A DNA stretch of 64,000 bases from an uncultured Acetobacteraceae bacterium (GTDB lineage Bacteria > Pseudomonadota > Alphaproteobacteria > Acetobacterales > Acetobacteraceae), in NCBI GenBank assembly GCA_937873095.1, contig CALMVI010000040.1, positions 1-64,000 on the forward strand, written 5' to 3'. A model generated the notes under the pieces. It did not search any database. It worked only from the letters and a program-made list of their open reading frames with translations, and was not told where the DNA came from. How positions within the stretch are numbered: the first letter of the stretch is position 1; the number at the start of each line of letters is the position of its first letter. This document shows, in pieces, positions 9,290 to 17,488 of the stretch. Position numbers and translations under genes: made by a program.

Positions 9290-10195
9290 CTAGCTTGCCC
9301 CTGGCCGCAAACCAGGGGGGCCGTTATCGCCGCCCTGCACCCGCCTGGCGAACAGGGCGAACAGTCGCCGGCCGACCGGACCGACCGTGCCCCCGCCCAC
9401 CGGCTGCCCGTCCAGCGCCAGCACCGGTTTGACGAAGGTGGTCGCGGCCGTGATGAAGACTTCGCGCGCCTTGCGCAGCTCGTCGAGCGAGAAGGCGCGC
9501 TCCTCGACGGCGACGCCGTGGCCGGCCAGTTCGGCCAGCAGGGCGGCGCGCGTGCAGCCGGGCAGGATGGCGTGGCTGAGCGGCCGTGTGCGCAGCACCC
9601 CGCCCTCGTCCACCATCCAGACCGACGTCGAAGCCCCCTCGGTGATCATTCCGCTGCCGTCGAACAATATGGCTTCGGTGGCGCCCCGTTCGCGCGCGGC
9701 CTGGCGCGCCAGCACGTTGGGCAGCAGCGCCACGGACTTGATGTCGCAGCGCGCCCAGCGCTGGTCGGGCAGGGTGATCGCGGTTGCCGTCCAGCCATCC
9801 GGGGCAGTGGGAAAGGGCGGCAGCCGCCGTGCGGTGACGACCAGGGCCGGGCGCGTACCGGGCTTGGGAAAGGCGTGATCCCGTCGGGATACGCCCCGCG
9901 TGACCTGCAGGTAGACCATGCCGTCCCGGCCGAAGGGTGCGGCCAGGCGGTTGCGCGCCGCCACCTCGCGCAGCACCGTCGCCAGCGCGGCGCGCCCGAT
10001 CGGTGCCGCGATGCGCAGCTCCCCCAGCGACCGGTCCAGCCGGTCGAGGTGCAGGTCGCAGTCCACGAACCGGCCGCGATGCAGGTGGACGACCTCGTAC
10101 ACCCCGTCGGCGAACTGGTAGCCGCGGTCCTCCACGTGAACCAGCGCCCGGAGGTGCGGAACGTAGCGCCCGTTGACGTAGGCGATGCGGCTCAC
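9290..10195 (-). CDS. dat: D-amino acid aminotransferase (class IV PLP aminotransferase)
   Basis: This is a fold-type IV PLP transaminase of the D-alanine/branched-chain family. YVNGRYVPHLRALVHVEDRGYQFADGVYEVV is the D-AAT-type N-terminus. DIKSVALLPNVLARQAA contains the Schiff-base lysine (DIKS), and EAILFDGSGMITEGASTSVWMV is the class IV signature. It likely interconverts D-amino acids and 2-oxo acids, for example D-glutamate for peptidoglycan. The track ORF begins far upstream; GTG 10195 has GGAGG seven bases before it and starts immediately before the conserved RIAYVNG, so I chose it (301 residues). ATG 10213 falls inside the upstream repeat and is less likely. Confidence 0.88.
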   Translation of the reverse strand: MSRIAYVNGRYVPHLRALVHVEDRGYQFADGVYEVVHLHRGRFVDCDLHLDRLDRSLGELRIAAPIGRAALATVLREVAARNRLAAPFGRDGMVYLQVTRGVSRRDHAFPKPGTRPALVVTARRLPPFPTAPDGWTATAITLPDQRWARCDIKSVALLPNVLARQAARERGATEAILFDGSGMITEGASTSVWMVDEGGVLRTRPLSHAILPGCTRAALLAELAGHGVAVEERAFSLDELRKAREVFITAATTFVKPVLALDGQPVGGGTVGPVGRRLFALFARRVQGGDNGPPGLRPGAS

Positions 10196-10206
10196 GCCAG
10201 GCCTCC

Positions 10207-10309
10207 AGAGCATGTCTCGTTCACTTGCGTTCACTCCACAGGCTCTAGCTCGTTGTTTTACGAGCATCTTCACCCGATCAGACGATTCCGTCTGACCGGG
10301 ACCTGCTCT
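10207..10309. repeat. Dispersed 103-bp repeat, family A copy 2
   Basis: This is the second copy of the 103-bp element at 3345-3447 (about 88% identical by hand count). It fills the entire spacer between the DUF4167 gene and the aminotransferase gene. Read on the minus strand it starts TAGAGCAGG, and this TAG is the DUF4167 stop codon. It contains CAGACG-attc-CGTCTG. Confidence 0.85.
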
Positions 10310-10808
10310 AGGCTGCAGGTTCCTCGGTAAGCGCATCGGGCTGGTCGCCGTAGCCGGGGGCCGGGCCGTTGGCCATCGGCGGCGCCTCGTCCTGCTGCTC
10401 GCCCGGCGCGTCGCGCCGCTGCTGGCCGTTGTACTGGCTGGACTGGCCGCCATGCTGTCCAGGCTGGCCGTTGTACTGGCCGCCGTTCTGCCCGTGGCCC
10501 TGCTGCGGCTGCTGCTGGCTCGCCTGGTTGATGGCGTTGAGGATGCGGAAGTAATGCTCGGCATACTGGAAGTAGCTTTCCGCCATCACCCGGTCGCCCG
10601 AGCCGGTCGCATCGCGTCCGAGCTGCAGGTATTTCTCGAACAGCTGCTGGGCCGTGCCGCGGATCCGCAAGTCCGGGCCGCTGCTGTCGAAGACGTGGTT
10701 CCTGTTGAGCGGAACGTTGCCGCCATATTGGCGGGGAGATCCGCCTCCGCCGCCGCCCCCGCCCCCGCCGCTGCGATGGGACCGTCCGCGCATGCGTTTC
10801 ATGTTCAT
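10308..10808 (-). CDS. DUF4167 domain-containing protein
   Basis: This 166-residue protein has a basic, glycine-rich N-terminus (RMRGRSHRSGGGGGGGGGG) followed by the conserved core NVPLNRNHVFDSSGPDLRIRGTAQQLFEKYLQLGRDA...SYFQYAEHYFRIL. These are the hallmarks of the alphaproteobacterial DUF4167 family. A Q/N/G-rich low-complexity tail follows. The function is not established; the basic Gly-rich head and its neighbourhood of translation genes (prmC, prfA) suggest an RNA- or ribosome-related role, which is inference. The stop codon is provided by the adjacent TAGAGC repeat. Confidence 0.85.
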   Translation of the reverse strand: MNMKRMRGRSHRSGGGGGGGGGGSPRQYGGNVPLNRNHVFDSSGPDLRIRGTAQQLFEKYLQLGRDATGSGDRVMAESYFQYAEHYFRILNAINQASQQQPQQGHGQNGGQYNGQPGQHGGQSSQYNGQQRRDAPGEQQDEAPPMANGPAPGYGDQPDALTEEPAA

Positions 10809-11057
10809 CCGATGCTACTATGCTTCATCACTGTGCTTTCCTGGCGAGCCGCTTCGCAGGGATCGTCGCCAGGCCGGAGCCGTGCGCACGATGCGAAGTC
10901 CTGGCCGAGAGTTCACGCCATCTGGCTGCGGGCCGACCGCCGATCCGTCCGAGCTGGGCGGACACTCCGCAGCTTTCCCGATTCGGGACAACCCGCGGCG
11001 GATAGCGGCCCTCCGGCGCAGCCGGACACCATCCGTGCCGTTTGGCGCAGCGAAACC
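10809..11057. other. Intergenic region between prmC and the DUF4167 gene
   Basis: About 250 bases contain no credible gene. The stretch probably holds the DUF4167 promoter or leader. The short track ORFs on the plus strand lack codon structure and a ribosome-binding site. I see no repeat family here. Confidence 0.4.
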
Positions 11058-11954
11058 CTACCCGCCTGAGCGGCCGCTGCCAAACGTTTTCTGCCGGGCG
11101 CCCACGCTCGCTACCAGCGCGCGGGGAACGCCCGCCAGATCGTCCTGGATTCCGACATGGGTGAGCCCGGCGCGCCGGGCAAGGGCCGCCACGTCGGCGG
11201 CCTGGCCGGCCCCCAGCTCCAGGATCGCCACCCCCTGCCGGCCGAGCAGCGCGGGCAGCGCGGGCAGCAGCCGGGCGTAGCAATCGAGCCCGGACGGTCC
11301 GCCATCGAGGGCGCCCCGGGGCTCGTGGCCCAGTTCGGGCATCAGCGCGGCGAGGTCGGCCGAGGCGATGTAGGGCGGGTTGCACAGGACGAGGTCGAAC
11401 GGATGGCCGACGGAAGCGGCCCAGTCGCCGACGACGAAGGCCGCCCTGGCCGACAGGCCGCAGGCGCCTGCGTTGCGGGCGGCCAGGCGGGCAGCCGCCG
11501 GCGAGATGTCCACCCCCACCCCGAACGCTCGATGGAACTCGCTGAGTGCGGCCAGCAGCAGGCAGCCCGTGCCGGTGCCGAGGTCGAGTATGGCGCCGAC
11601 CGAGTCGCGGTGCGGGAACGCCGCCAGCGCCGCCTCGACCAGCGTCTCGCTGTCCGGGCGCGGCACCAGCGCGTCCGGCCCGGCCGAGAGGTCCAGCGTC
11701 CAGAAGCCGCGGCGTCCGGTGATGTAGGCCAGCGGCTCGCGCGCCGCCCGGCGAGCGACCAGTGCCGCCAGGGCGCCTGCGTCCAAGGGCAGGTCGCGCG
11801 CGGTCAGCGGTGTGACAGTGAAGCCGAGCAGATGCGAGGCCAGCAGCCTGACTTCCCGGGCAGGCGCTTCCACCCCGCCCGCCTCGAGCCGGCGGCGAGC
11901 CCACGCCAGCGCTTCGCCCAGCGTCGCGGGCGCGCTATCTTCTGGAGGCAGCAT
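11058..11954 (-). CDS. prmC: Peptide chain release factor N5-glutamine methyltransferase PrmC
   Basis: This SAM-dependent methyltransferase modifies the GGQ glutamine of release factors. It has an N-terminal helical domain (LGEALAWARRRLEAGG...EVRLLASHLLG), the YITGRRGFWTLDL...LVPRPDSETLVE linker, the SAM motif ILDLGTGTGCLLLA, and the catalytic LCNPPYI (NPPY). It is 298 residues from ATG 11954; ATG 11975 is an in-frame alternative. Its substrate gene prfA lies upstream in the same direction, the usual pairing, but an opposite-strand gene separates the two here. Confidence 0.93.
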   Translation of the reverse strand: MLPPEDSAPATLGEALAWARRRLEAGGVEAPAREVRLLASHLLGFTVTPLTARDLPLDAGALAALVARRAAREPLAYITGRRGFWTLDLSAGPDALVPRPDSETLVEAALAAFPHRDSVGAILDLGTGTGCLLLAALSEFHRAFGVGVDISPAAARLAARNAGACGLSARAAFVVGDWAASVGHPFDLVLCNPPYIASADLAALMPELGHEPRGALDGGPSGLDCYARLLPALPALLGRQGVAILELGAGQAADVAALARRAGLTHVGIQDDLAGVPRALVASVGARQKTFGSGRSGG

Positions 11955-11973
11955 CTGATGCCCGGGATCTTCC

Positions 11974-12411
11974 ATGCGCCTGCCAACCGTCCTCCTGCTC
12001 TGCCTCGCAGCCCTGCCGGCCTCGGCGGCGATGGTCAGCTTCCATGTGACCGACCAGACCGACCCCCTGGAGGTCACCGAGGCCACCACGGTGTTCGTCA
12101 ACGGGCATCTGGTGGCGCATTTCGAGCTGAGCGCCGAGCACCCGTTCGCCGACATCGCCGTCAGCATGCCTGCGGCCGACCGCTACGAATACGCGCTGTG
12201 CGGCCGTATCACCATCCGCGCGCCCGACGGCCACAGCGAGACGCACGTGCTGGACGACGGTGCGTCGATGCCCGACCCGAACGGCCGCCGCCTGGAAGCG
12301 CTGGCGGCGGACGGGTTCACGACGTTCTTCCTGGCCGAGCGGCGGGGGGAGCAGGCGCCGGCGCCGGCGGATCTGCACAAGACGAATGTTTGTAGTGTTC
12401 CGACGTCCTGA
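11974..12411 (+). CDS. Small secreted protein of unknown function
   Basis: This 145-residue protein begins with a clear signal peptide, MRLPTVLLLCLAALPASAA, followed by a beta-rich mature domain (MVSFHVTDQTDPLEVTEATTVFVNGHLVAHF...). I do not recognise the family. Codon usage and the plausible signal peptide make it more credible than the overlapping minus-strand track ORFs. It lies between prfA and prmC on the opposite strand, its start 20 bases from the prmC start, so the two genes diverge from a very short spacer. Two palindromic elements (family B) follow its stop. Confidence 0.65.
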   Translation: MRLPTVLLLCLAALPASAAMVSFHVTDQTDPLEVTEATTVFVNGHLVAHFELSAEHPFADIAVSMPAADRYEYALCGRITIRAPDGHSETHVLDDGASMPDPNGRRLEALAADGFTTFFLAERRGEQAPAPADLHKTNVCSVPTS

Positions 12412-12422
12412 GAAAGAAAGGC

Positions 12423-12457
12423 CTGCTTTTTTGAAAAAAAGCAGCAAAAAACTTTTG
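12423..12457 (-). repeat. Family B hairpin element, copy 1 (diverged)
   Basis: This is a 35-bp AT-rich element. Read on the minus strand, CAAAAG-run-TTTTG is followed by a 10-bp stem, CTGCTTTTTT-tc-AAAAAAGCAG. The stem sequence differs from other copies but pairing is kept, and the loop TC is conserved. The flank AGCGAAC upstream on the minus strand also occurs at copy 6 (58413-58447). Confidence 0.75.
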
Positions 12458-12499
12458 TTCGCTTGCGCGGCACTGAGTTCCAACGCGCGCCCCAACAAT

Positions 12500-12534
12500 C
12501 AAAAGCTTTTTGGTTCTTTTTCTCGAAAAAGAAC
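12500..12534 (+). repeat. Family B hairpin element, copy 2
   Basis: This copy is identical over 35 bp to the element at 22251-22285. It contains the stem GTTCTTTTTC-tc-GAAAAAGAAC. It lies between the convergent ends of the small secreted protein gene and prfA, where it could also act as a bidirectional terminator. Confidence 0.85.
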
Positions 12535-12542
12535 ATCCGTTC

Positions 12543-13604
12543 TTAAGTCTCCGCTGCCAACCTCGCCGCCTGATCCTCCTCCGTCAGCGCGTCGACGAAC
12601 TCGTCGAACTCGCCCTGCATCACGCGGTCGATCTTGTGCGAGGTCAGGTTGATGCGGTGGTCCGAAACCCTCCCCTGAGGAAAGTTATAGGTCCGTATCC
12701 GCTCGCTGCGGTCGCCGGTCCCCACCTGGCTGCGGCGATCGGCCGAGCGGGTGGTGTGCAGGGCCGAACGCTGCGCCTCGTACAGGCGTGACCGCAGGAT
12801 CTTCATCGCCTTGGCGCGGTTCTTGTGCTGGCTGCGCTCCTCCTGCATCGCGACGACGACGCCGGTCGGCAGGTGGGTGATGCGCACCGCACTTTCCGTC
12901 TTGTTCACGTGCTGCCCGCCCGCGCCAGATGCGCGGTAAACGTCGATGCGCAGATCGCTCTCGCTGACCTGCACGTCCACCTCCTCGGCTTCGGGCAGCA
13001 CGGCCACGGTCACCGTGCTGGTGTGGATCCGGCCCTGGGTCTCGGTGGTGGGCACGCGCTGCACGCGGTGCACGCCCGATTCGTATTTCAGCCGCGCGAA
13101 TACGTTGCGGCCGGTGATCTCGGCGATGCCCTCCTTCAGGCCGCCGAGCTCGGTCTCGTTGAACTCAAGCACCTCGAACCGCCAGCCGCGCAGGGCCGCG
13201 TATTTCTGGTAGGCGGCGAAGAGCTCGGCGGCGAACAGGCCCGCCTCGTCGCCCCCCGCGGCTGGACGGATCTCGAGGATGGCGCTGCGCTCGTCCGCCT
13301 CGTCGCGCGGCAGCAGGGCCATCTGGATTTCACGCGCCAGGCCAGGAATGCGCGCGCGCAGCTGCCGCAACTCCTGCTCGGCCATGTCGCGCATCTCCGG
13401 GTCGTCGAGCAGGGTTTCCGCTTCCCGCTCCTCGGCCTGGGCGGCACGCCACTCATCGATCCGGGCGACCAGCGGCTCCAGCTCCGCCAGCTCCTTCGAG
13501 GCGCGCGAGAACGCGTCGCCGGTCAGGCCGCCCGACAGGTCGCTGCGAAGTTCCTCGGCGCGCAAGACGATGCGGTCGAATTTCTGACTGAGGTCGGTGG
13601 ACAT
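12543..13604 (-). CDS. prfA: Peptide chain release factor 1
   Basis: This class I release factor recognises UAA and [15 protein letters not shown] carries the catalytic [17 protein letters not shown] contains the P-x-T tripeptide of RF1 (PTT) in the codon-recognition domain, and [18 protein letters not shown] is the conserved domain-2 entry. At 353 residues it has the usual RF1 length. Its start lies two bases after the hisS stop, so hisS-prfA are probably cotranscribed, with prmC further downstream. Confidence 0.96.
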   Translation of the reverse strand: MSTDLSQKFDRIVLRAEELRSDLSGGLTGDAFSRASKELAELEPLVARIDEWRAAQAEEREAETLLDDPEMRDMAEQELRQLRARIPGLAREIQMALLPRDEADERSAILEIRPAAGGDEAGLFAAELFAAYQKYAALRGWRFEVLEFNETELGGLKEGIAEITGRNVFARLKYESGVHRVQRVPTTETQGRIHTSTVTVAVLPEAEEVDVQVSESDLRIDVYRASGAGGQHVNKTESAVRITHLPTGVVVAMQEERSQHKNRAKAMKILRSRLYEAQRSALHTTRSADRRSQVGTGDRSERIRTYNFPQGRVSDHRINLTSHKIDRVMQGEFDEFVDALTEEDQAARLAAET

Positions 13605-13606
13605 GA

Positions 13607-14845
13607 TCAGCGCCCCAGGCTCTCCGCCAGCTCAGCGAGCCTGACCTCGGTCTGCGTGCCGGTCACCAGGTCCTTCACCCGGGCGACGCCGCGGGCGAGC
13701 TCGTCATCGCCCAGGATGACGGCGGCGCGCGCGCCGATCCTGTTGGCGCGTTCCAGCCGACGCTTGAAATTGCCGCGATAGGCGACCTCGGACCGCAGCC
13801 CGGCGCGGCGGAGCGCTTGCAGGATGTCGAGCGCGGCAGCCTCGGCGGCCTCCCCCAGCGGGACCACGGCGATCGGCCGGGGGGCGGGCGGCGTGTCGTC
13901 CAGCAGCATCGACAGGCGTTCGATGCCTGCGGCCCAGCCTACCGCGGGCGTCGGCGGGCCGCCCATTTCGGCCACCAGCCCGTCATAGCGTCCGCCGGCC
14001 ATGACCGTGCCCTGCGCGCCGAGGCGCCTGGTGACGAACTCGAAAGCGGTGTGGCTGTAGTAATCGAGGCCGCGCACGATGCGGGGGTTCTCGACGAACG
14101 GCACCCCGAGGCGGCCGAGCTTGTCCTGAACCGCCGCGTAGAAGTCTTTCGATGCGTCCGACAGGCAGGAGCCGATGGTCGGCGCGTCGGCTATGACCTT
14201 GCGGTCGTCCTCGTCCTTGCTGTCCAGTATCCTCAGGGGATTGCTCCCTAGGCGCCTGAGGCTGTCTTCGGACAGCTGGGGCGACCTGTCCTGGAAGTAG
14301 CGGACCAGTTCGGCGCGGTAGATCGTCCGGTCGGCATCGCTGCCGAGCGTGTTCAGCTCCAGCACCACGTCGCCGGCGATGCCGAGCGTGTTCAGGATGT
14401 CCCAGCCGAGTGCCATGATCTCCGCATCGGCCAGCGGCTCGGCGGAACCCACCAGCTCGGCGCCGATCTGGTGGAACTGGCGGTAGCGGCCTTTCTGCGG
14501 CCGCTCGTAGCGGAACATCGGCCCGGCGTAGAACACCTTCTGCGGCAGCGCCTGGGTCAGCCCGTTGGTCACCAGCGCGCGGCAGATGCCGGCGGTGTTT
14601 TCGGGGCGCAGCGTCAGGCTGTCGCCGCCGCGGTCTGCGAAGGTGTACATCTCCTTGGTGACGACGTCGGAGGTGTCGCCCAGCGTGCGGGCGAAGACGC
14701 GCGTGTCCTCGAAGATGGGTGTGGACCACTCATCGAAGCCGTAGAGCGATGCGGTGGCGCGCGACGTGCCGACGACGTGGGCGTGTCGGCGCTGGTCCTC
14801 GCCGATGATGTCCCTGGTGCCGCGAACGGGCTGGAGCGCTTCCAA
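13607..14845 (-). CDS. hisS: Histidyl-tRNA synthetase
   Basis: This class II aminoacyl-tRNA synthetase charges tRNA-His. Motif 2 is [17 protein letters not shown], the histidine A signature is [12 protein letters not shown], and motif 3 is AAGIERLS; a C-terminal anticodon-binding domain follows. The track start at 14890 has an uncharacteristic leader. TTG 14845 gives (M)[21 protein letters not shown], which matches how this branch of HisS begins, so I prefer it (412 residues), though no strong ribosome-binding site marks it. Confidence 0.94.
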   Translation of the reverse strand: MEALQPVRGTRDIIGEDQRRHAHVVGTSRATASLYGFDEWSTPIFEDTRVFARTLGDTSDVVTKEMYTFADRGGDSLTLRPENTAGICRALVTNGLTQALPQKVFYAGPMFRYERPQKGRYRQFHQIGAELVGSAEPLADAEIMALGWDILNTLGIAGDVVLELNTLGSDADRTIYRAELVRYFQDRSPQLSEDSLRRLGSNPLRILDSKDEDDRKVIADAPTIGSCLSDASKDFYAAVQDKLGRLGVPFVENPRIVRGLDYYSHTAFEFVTRRLGAQGTVMAGGRYDGLVAEMGGPPTPAVGWAAGIERLSMLLDDTPPAPRPIAVVPLGEAAEAAALDILQALRRAGLRSEVAYRGNFKRRLERANRIGARAAVILGDDELARGVARVKDLVTGTQTEVRLAELAESLGR

Positions 14846-14921
14846 GTCTGTGGTCCGAAAGGGGAGGCGGCATCTACCACGTCCGGCCAACCGCGCCAGC
14901 CCGGCCGTCGCTGAGGTTTCG

Positions 14922-15071
14922 CTAGCGCAGCAGCCCGGGAAACAGGCCGAGCAGGCCGATGGCGATGAGGTACACGGCCACGATCAGGTTCAGCAGCCTG
15001 GGGACGAGCAGGATCAGCACGCCGGCCAGCAGGGAAGCGAGCGGCGTCAGGTAGACGGTGTGAAAGTTCAT
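14922..15071 (-). CDS. DUF3096 small membrane protein (not in ORF track)
   Basis: This 49-residue ORF is below the track cutoff. It encodes [19 protein letters not shown] followed by [24 protein letters not shown], two hydrophobic helices with the P-R-L-L-N turn. This matches the DUF3096 family of tiny membrane proteins (LLALIAGILILIMPRLLNYIVAIYLI-type sequences). GGAGA lies upstream of ATG 15071. It is placed between the Kai-operon kinase and hisS, all on the minus strand. The function is unknown. Confidence 0.85.
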   Translation of the reverse strand: MNFHTVYLTPLASLLAGVLILLVPRLLNLIVAVYLIAIGLLGLFPGLLR

Positions 15072-15126
15072 GGGCGCGGTCTCCTGCTGCGCGGAACGGC
15101 TGGTTAGGGCGGTGCTTGGGCCCGAC

Positions 15127-16866
15127 TCAGGACGGCGGGGAGCGGACCAGGATGGTCCTGACGCGGTCGGCCAGGGCGCCCATGCCGAACGGCTTGGTCA
15201 TCACCTGCATGCCCGGCTCCAGCTGGCCGTTGCCGACCACTGCGTTGTCGGCGTAGCCGGTGATGAACAGCACGCGCAGGTCCGGCCTGGTCAGCCGTGC
15301 CGCGTCGGCCACCTGCCGACCGTTCATGCCGCCGGGCAGGCCGACATCGGTGATCAGCAGGTCGATCCGCGTGCCGGACTGGACCAGGCGCAGGCCGGAC
15401 GCGCCGTCCACCGCCTCCAGCGTGCGGTAGCCGAGCTCGCCCAGCACGTCGGATACCAGCATGCGCACCGTCGGCTCGTCGTCGACCACCAGCACCGTTT
15501 CGTTGTTGACTGCCGCGGCCGGTTCGGGCTCCTGCACGAGCTCGGCCTCCTGCACCGGGGCGACGGTGTGGCGCGGCAGGTAGATGCGCACCGTGGTGCC
15601 ATGCCCGGCCTCGCTGTAGATGCGCGCCTGGCCGCCGGACTGGCGGGCGAAACCGTAGATCATCGACAGGCCGAGCCCGGTGCCGAGCCCGATCGGCTTG
15701 GTGGTGAAGAACGGATCGAACGCACGGGCGGCGACCTCCGGCGGCATGCCGGTGCCGGTGTCGGTCACGCACAGCGCCACGTACTGGCCGGGCGCCATGT
15801 CGCGTTCGCGCGCGCCGCGCTCGTCGAGCCAGACATTGGCGGTTTCCACCGTCAGCCGGCCGCCATCGGGCATCGCGTCGCGGGCGTTGATGCACAGGTT
15901 CAGAAGAGCGTTTTCCAGCTGGTTCGGGTCGCACAACGTCGGCCACAGGCCGACCGCGAGCACCGTCTCCATGGTGATCTGCGGCGTCACGGTGCGGGCG
16001 AGCAGCTCGGCCATGCCGGCGATCAGCCGGTTCATGTCGGTCGCGCGCGGGTCCAGCGTCTGGCGGCGCGAGAACGCCAGCAGGCGGTGGGTCAGGGCGG
16101 CCGCCCGCGCGGCTGCTCCCTGGGCGGCCGTCAGGTAGCGGTCCAGGTCGCCTGTGCGGCCCTCCGCCACCCGCATCTTCAGCATCTCCAGGCTGCCGGT
16201 GATGCCGGTGAGGAGGTTGTTGAAATCGTGCGCCAGTCCGCCCGTCAGCTGGCCCACCGCCTCCATCTTCTGCGACTGGCGCAGCGCGTCCTCGACCCGT
16301 TCACGCTCGGCCTGTTCGGCCAGCAGCCGGTCATGGGCGTGGGCCAGGGCGTGTATGTGGGCTTTCTGCGCCCGCAGGTCGGTCAGCACGCCGCATAGCA
16401 GCACGTCGCCCTCGCGCTGGTGCAGCAGGCTGAGGGAGATTTGCACCGGCAGCATCCCGGCGGCGGTGTGCAGGCTGAACTCGTCCCTGGCGCTTGCGGT
16501 GCGGGCCTCGATCAGCGCCGCCTCGAAGCGTTCGGCGTCGGCCGGCGGCATGAACGGCTGCAGCGCGCGCCCGATCGCGCGCTCCTGCGGGATGCCGAGC
16601 ATCGCCGCCAGGCAGCGGTTGCAGTAGAGCACGGTGCCGTCGCCGGCCAGCGTGACCGCGCCTTCCTGGATCTGCTCGATCAGCACGCGATAGGGGTGGT
16701 CGCTGCTCTCCAGCGTGTAGACGCGGTGGTCGCCCGCCCCGGCCGCCACCACCAGCGCGTCGACCTCGCCGCGGCGGATCGCCTCGAGCGTCTCCTCGCT
16801 CTCCTCCAGCCGCGCCTGCAGCTCGGCGATGCGGGCGAGGTCGGCGTCGCGGCCGGAGCTGCTCAC
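15127..16866 (-). CDS. PAS-containing hybrid histidine kinase/response regulator of the Kai operon
   Basis: This is a 579-residue soluble sensor kinase. Residues 8-45 form a coiled-coil head (EESEETLEAIRRGEVDALVV) and 55-165 a PAS domain. Residues 165-200 are a coiled coil, and HisKA has H213 in GLAHDFNNLLTGITG. The HATPase follows (N box NALLNLCINARDAMP 319-333, then DTGTGMP and GTGLGLSMIYGFA). The C-terminal receiver domain carries D507 (LLITDVGLPG) and K558. No transmembrane segment is seen. Its ATG overlaps the stop of the upstream kaiB by four bases, so it is the last gene of kaiC-kaiB-kaiB-HK. It probably reads out KaiC/KaiB state, by analogy with SasA; that is inference. Confidence 0.92.
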   Translation of the reverse strand: MSSSGRDADLARIAELQARLEESEETLEAIRRGEVDALVVAAGAGDHRVYTLESSDHPYRVLIEQIQEGAVTLAGDGTVLYCNRCLAAMLGIPQERAIGRALQPFMPPADAERFEAALIEARTASARDEFSLHTAAGMLPVQISLSLLHQREGDVLLCGVLTDLRAQKAHIHALAHAHDRLLAEQAERERVEDALRQSQKMEAVGQLTGGLAHDFNNLLTGITGSLEMLKMRVAEGRTGDLDRYLTAAQGAAARAAALTHRLLAFSRRQTLDPRATDMNRLIAGMAELLARTVTPQITMETVLAVGLWPTLCDPNQLENALLNLCINARDAMPDGGRLTVETANVWLDERGARERDMAPGQYVALCVTDTGTGMPPEVAARAFDPFFTTKPIGLGTGLGLSMIYGFARQSGGQARIYSEAGHGTTVRIYLPRHTVAPVQEAELVQEPEPAAAVNNETVLVVDDEPTVRMLVSDVLGELGYRTLEAVDGASGLRLVQSGTRIDLLITDVGLPGGMNGRQVADAARLTRPDLRVLFITGYADNAVVGNGQLEPGMQVMTKPFGMGALADRVRTILVRSPPS

Positions 16867-17168
16867 GGCCCGTCCGCGGGCAGGTCGAGGCCGCGCAGCA
16901 CGCGCGCCGTCTGCGACAGGTCGCCGATGATGCGGCGGACCGGCCCTGGCGCCAGCTTCATCAGGGTCGGCGCGGCGACCACCTGGTAGCGCGCGGCAAG
17001 TTCGGGCTGCTGATATATGTCGACTATCTCGAGGTCGTATCGGCTGGGCATCCGCTCGGCGCAGAACCGCCGCAGGTTCTCGATCGCGCGCTGCGACAGG
17101 CCGTTGGTGCCGGCCACGAACAACCGCAGCTGATAAGTGACCGCCGCATCGTCCTGCGTCCCGGTCAA
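16863..17168 (-). CDS. kaiB: KaiB-domain protein (second copy)
   Basis: This 101-residue thioredoxin-like KaiB-family protein reads [29 protein letters not shown]...[42 protein letters not shown], with the conserved LRLFVAG strand, VVDIxxxP and A(T)PTL(V/M)K blocks. Cyanobacterial KaiB switches fold and binds KaiC. The overlaps at both ends (ATGA) tie it to the other kaiB and to the kinase. It differs markedly from its neighbour, so the two probably have distinct roles, perhaps one in KaiC binding and one in kinase binding. Confidence 0.93.
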   Translation of the reverse strand: MTGTQDDAAVTYQLRLFVAGTNGLSQRAIENLRRFCAERMPSRYDLEIVDIYQQPELAARYQVVAAPTLMKLAPGPVRRIIGDLSQTARVLRGLDLPADGP

Positions 17169-17488
17169 GCCGGCCCGGCGGGCGTCTTGGGGCAGATGTC
17201 CAGGCCCACCAGCACCTTCTCCGTGTCGGACAGGTCTCCGATCAGGCGCTTGAGCGGTGCGGGCAGCCGCCGGACGAGAGTGGGGATCGCCAGGATCTGG
17301 TCGCTCGCCGCACGCTGCGGGTTCTGGGCCAGGTCGATCACCTCGACGTCGTAGCGGCCCGCCAGATGCTCCTCGCAGACCCGCTTGAGGTTGGCGATCG
17401 CGGCCAGCGATTTCGCGGTCTGCCCGGCGACGTAGAGGCGCAGGTGATACTGTCCGTCCGCCTCGGCCTCCTGGTCCTGCGGGGTCAT
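17165..17488 (-). CDS. kaiB: KaiB-domain protein (first copy)
   Basis: This 107-residue KaiB-family protein reads [75 protein letters not shown]. The C-terminal [16 protein letters not shown] is typical of KaiB from non-cyanobacteria. ATG 17488 overlaps the kaiC stop (ATGA) and its own stop overlaps the second kaiB start. The 734-residue ORF in the track is an artefact of reading this gene through the shadow frame of kaiC. Confidence 0.94.
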   Translation of the reverse strand: MTPQDQEAEADGQYHLRLYVAGQTAKSLAAIANLKRVCEEHLAGRYDVEVIDLAQNPQRAASDQILAIPTLVRRLPAPLKRLIGDLSDTEKVLVGLDICPKTPAGPA

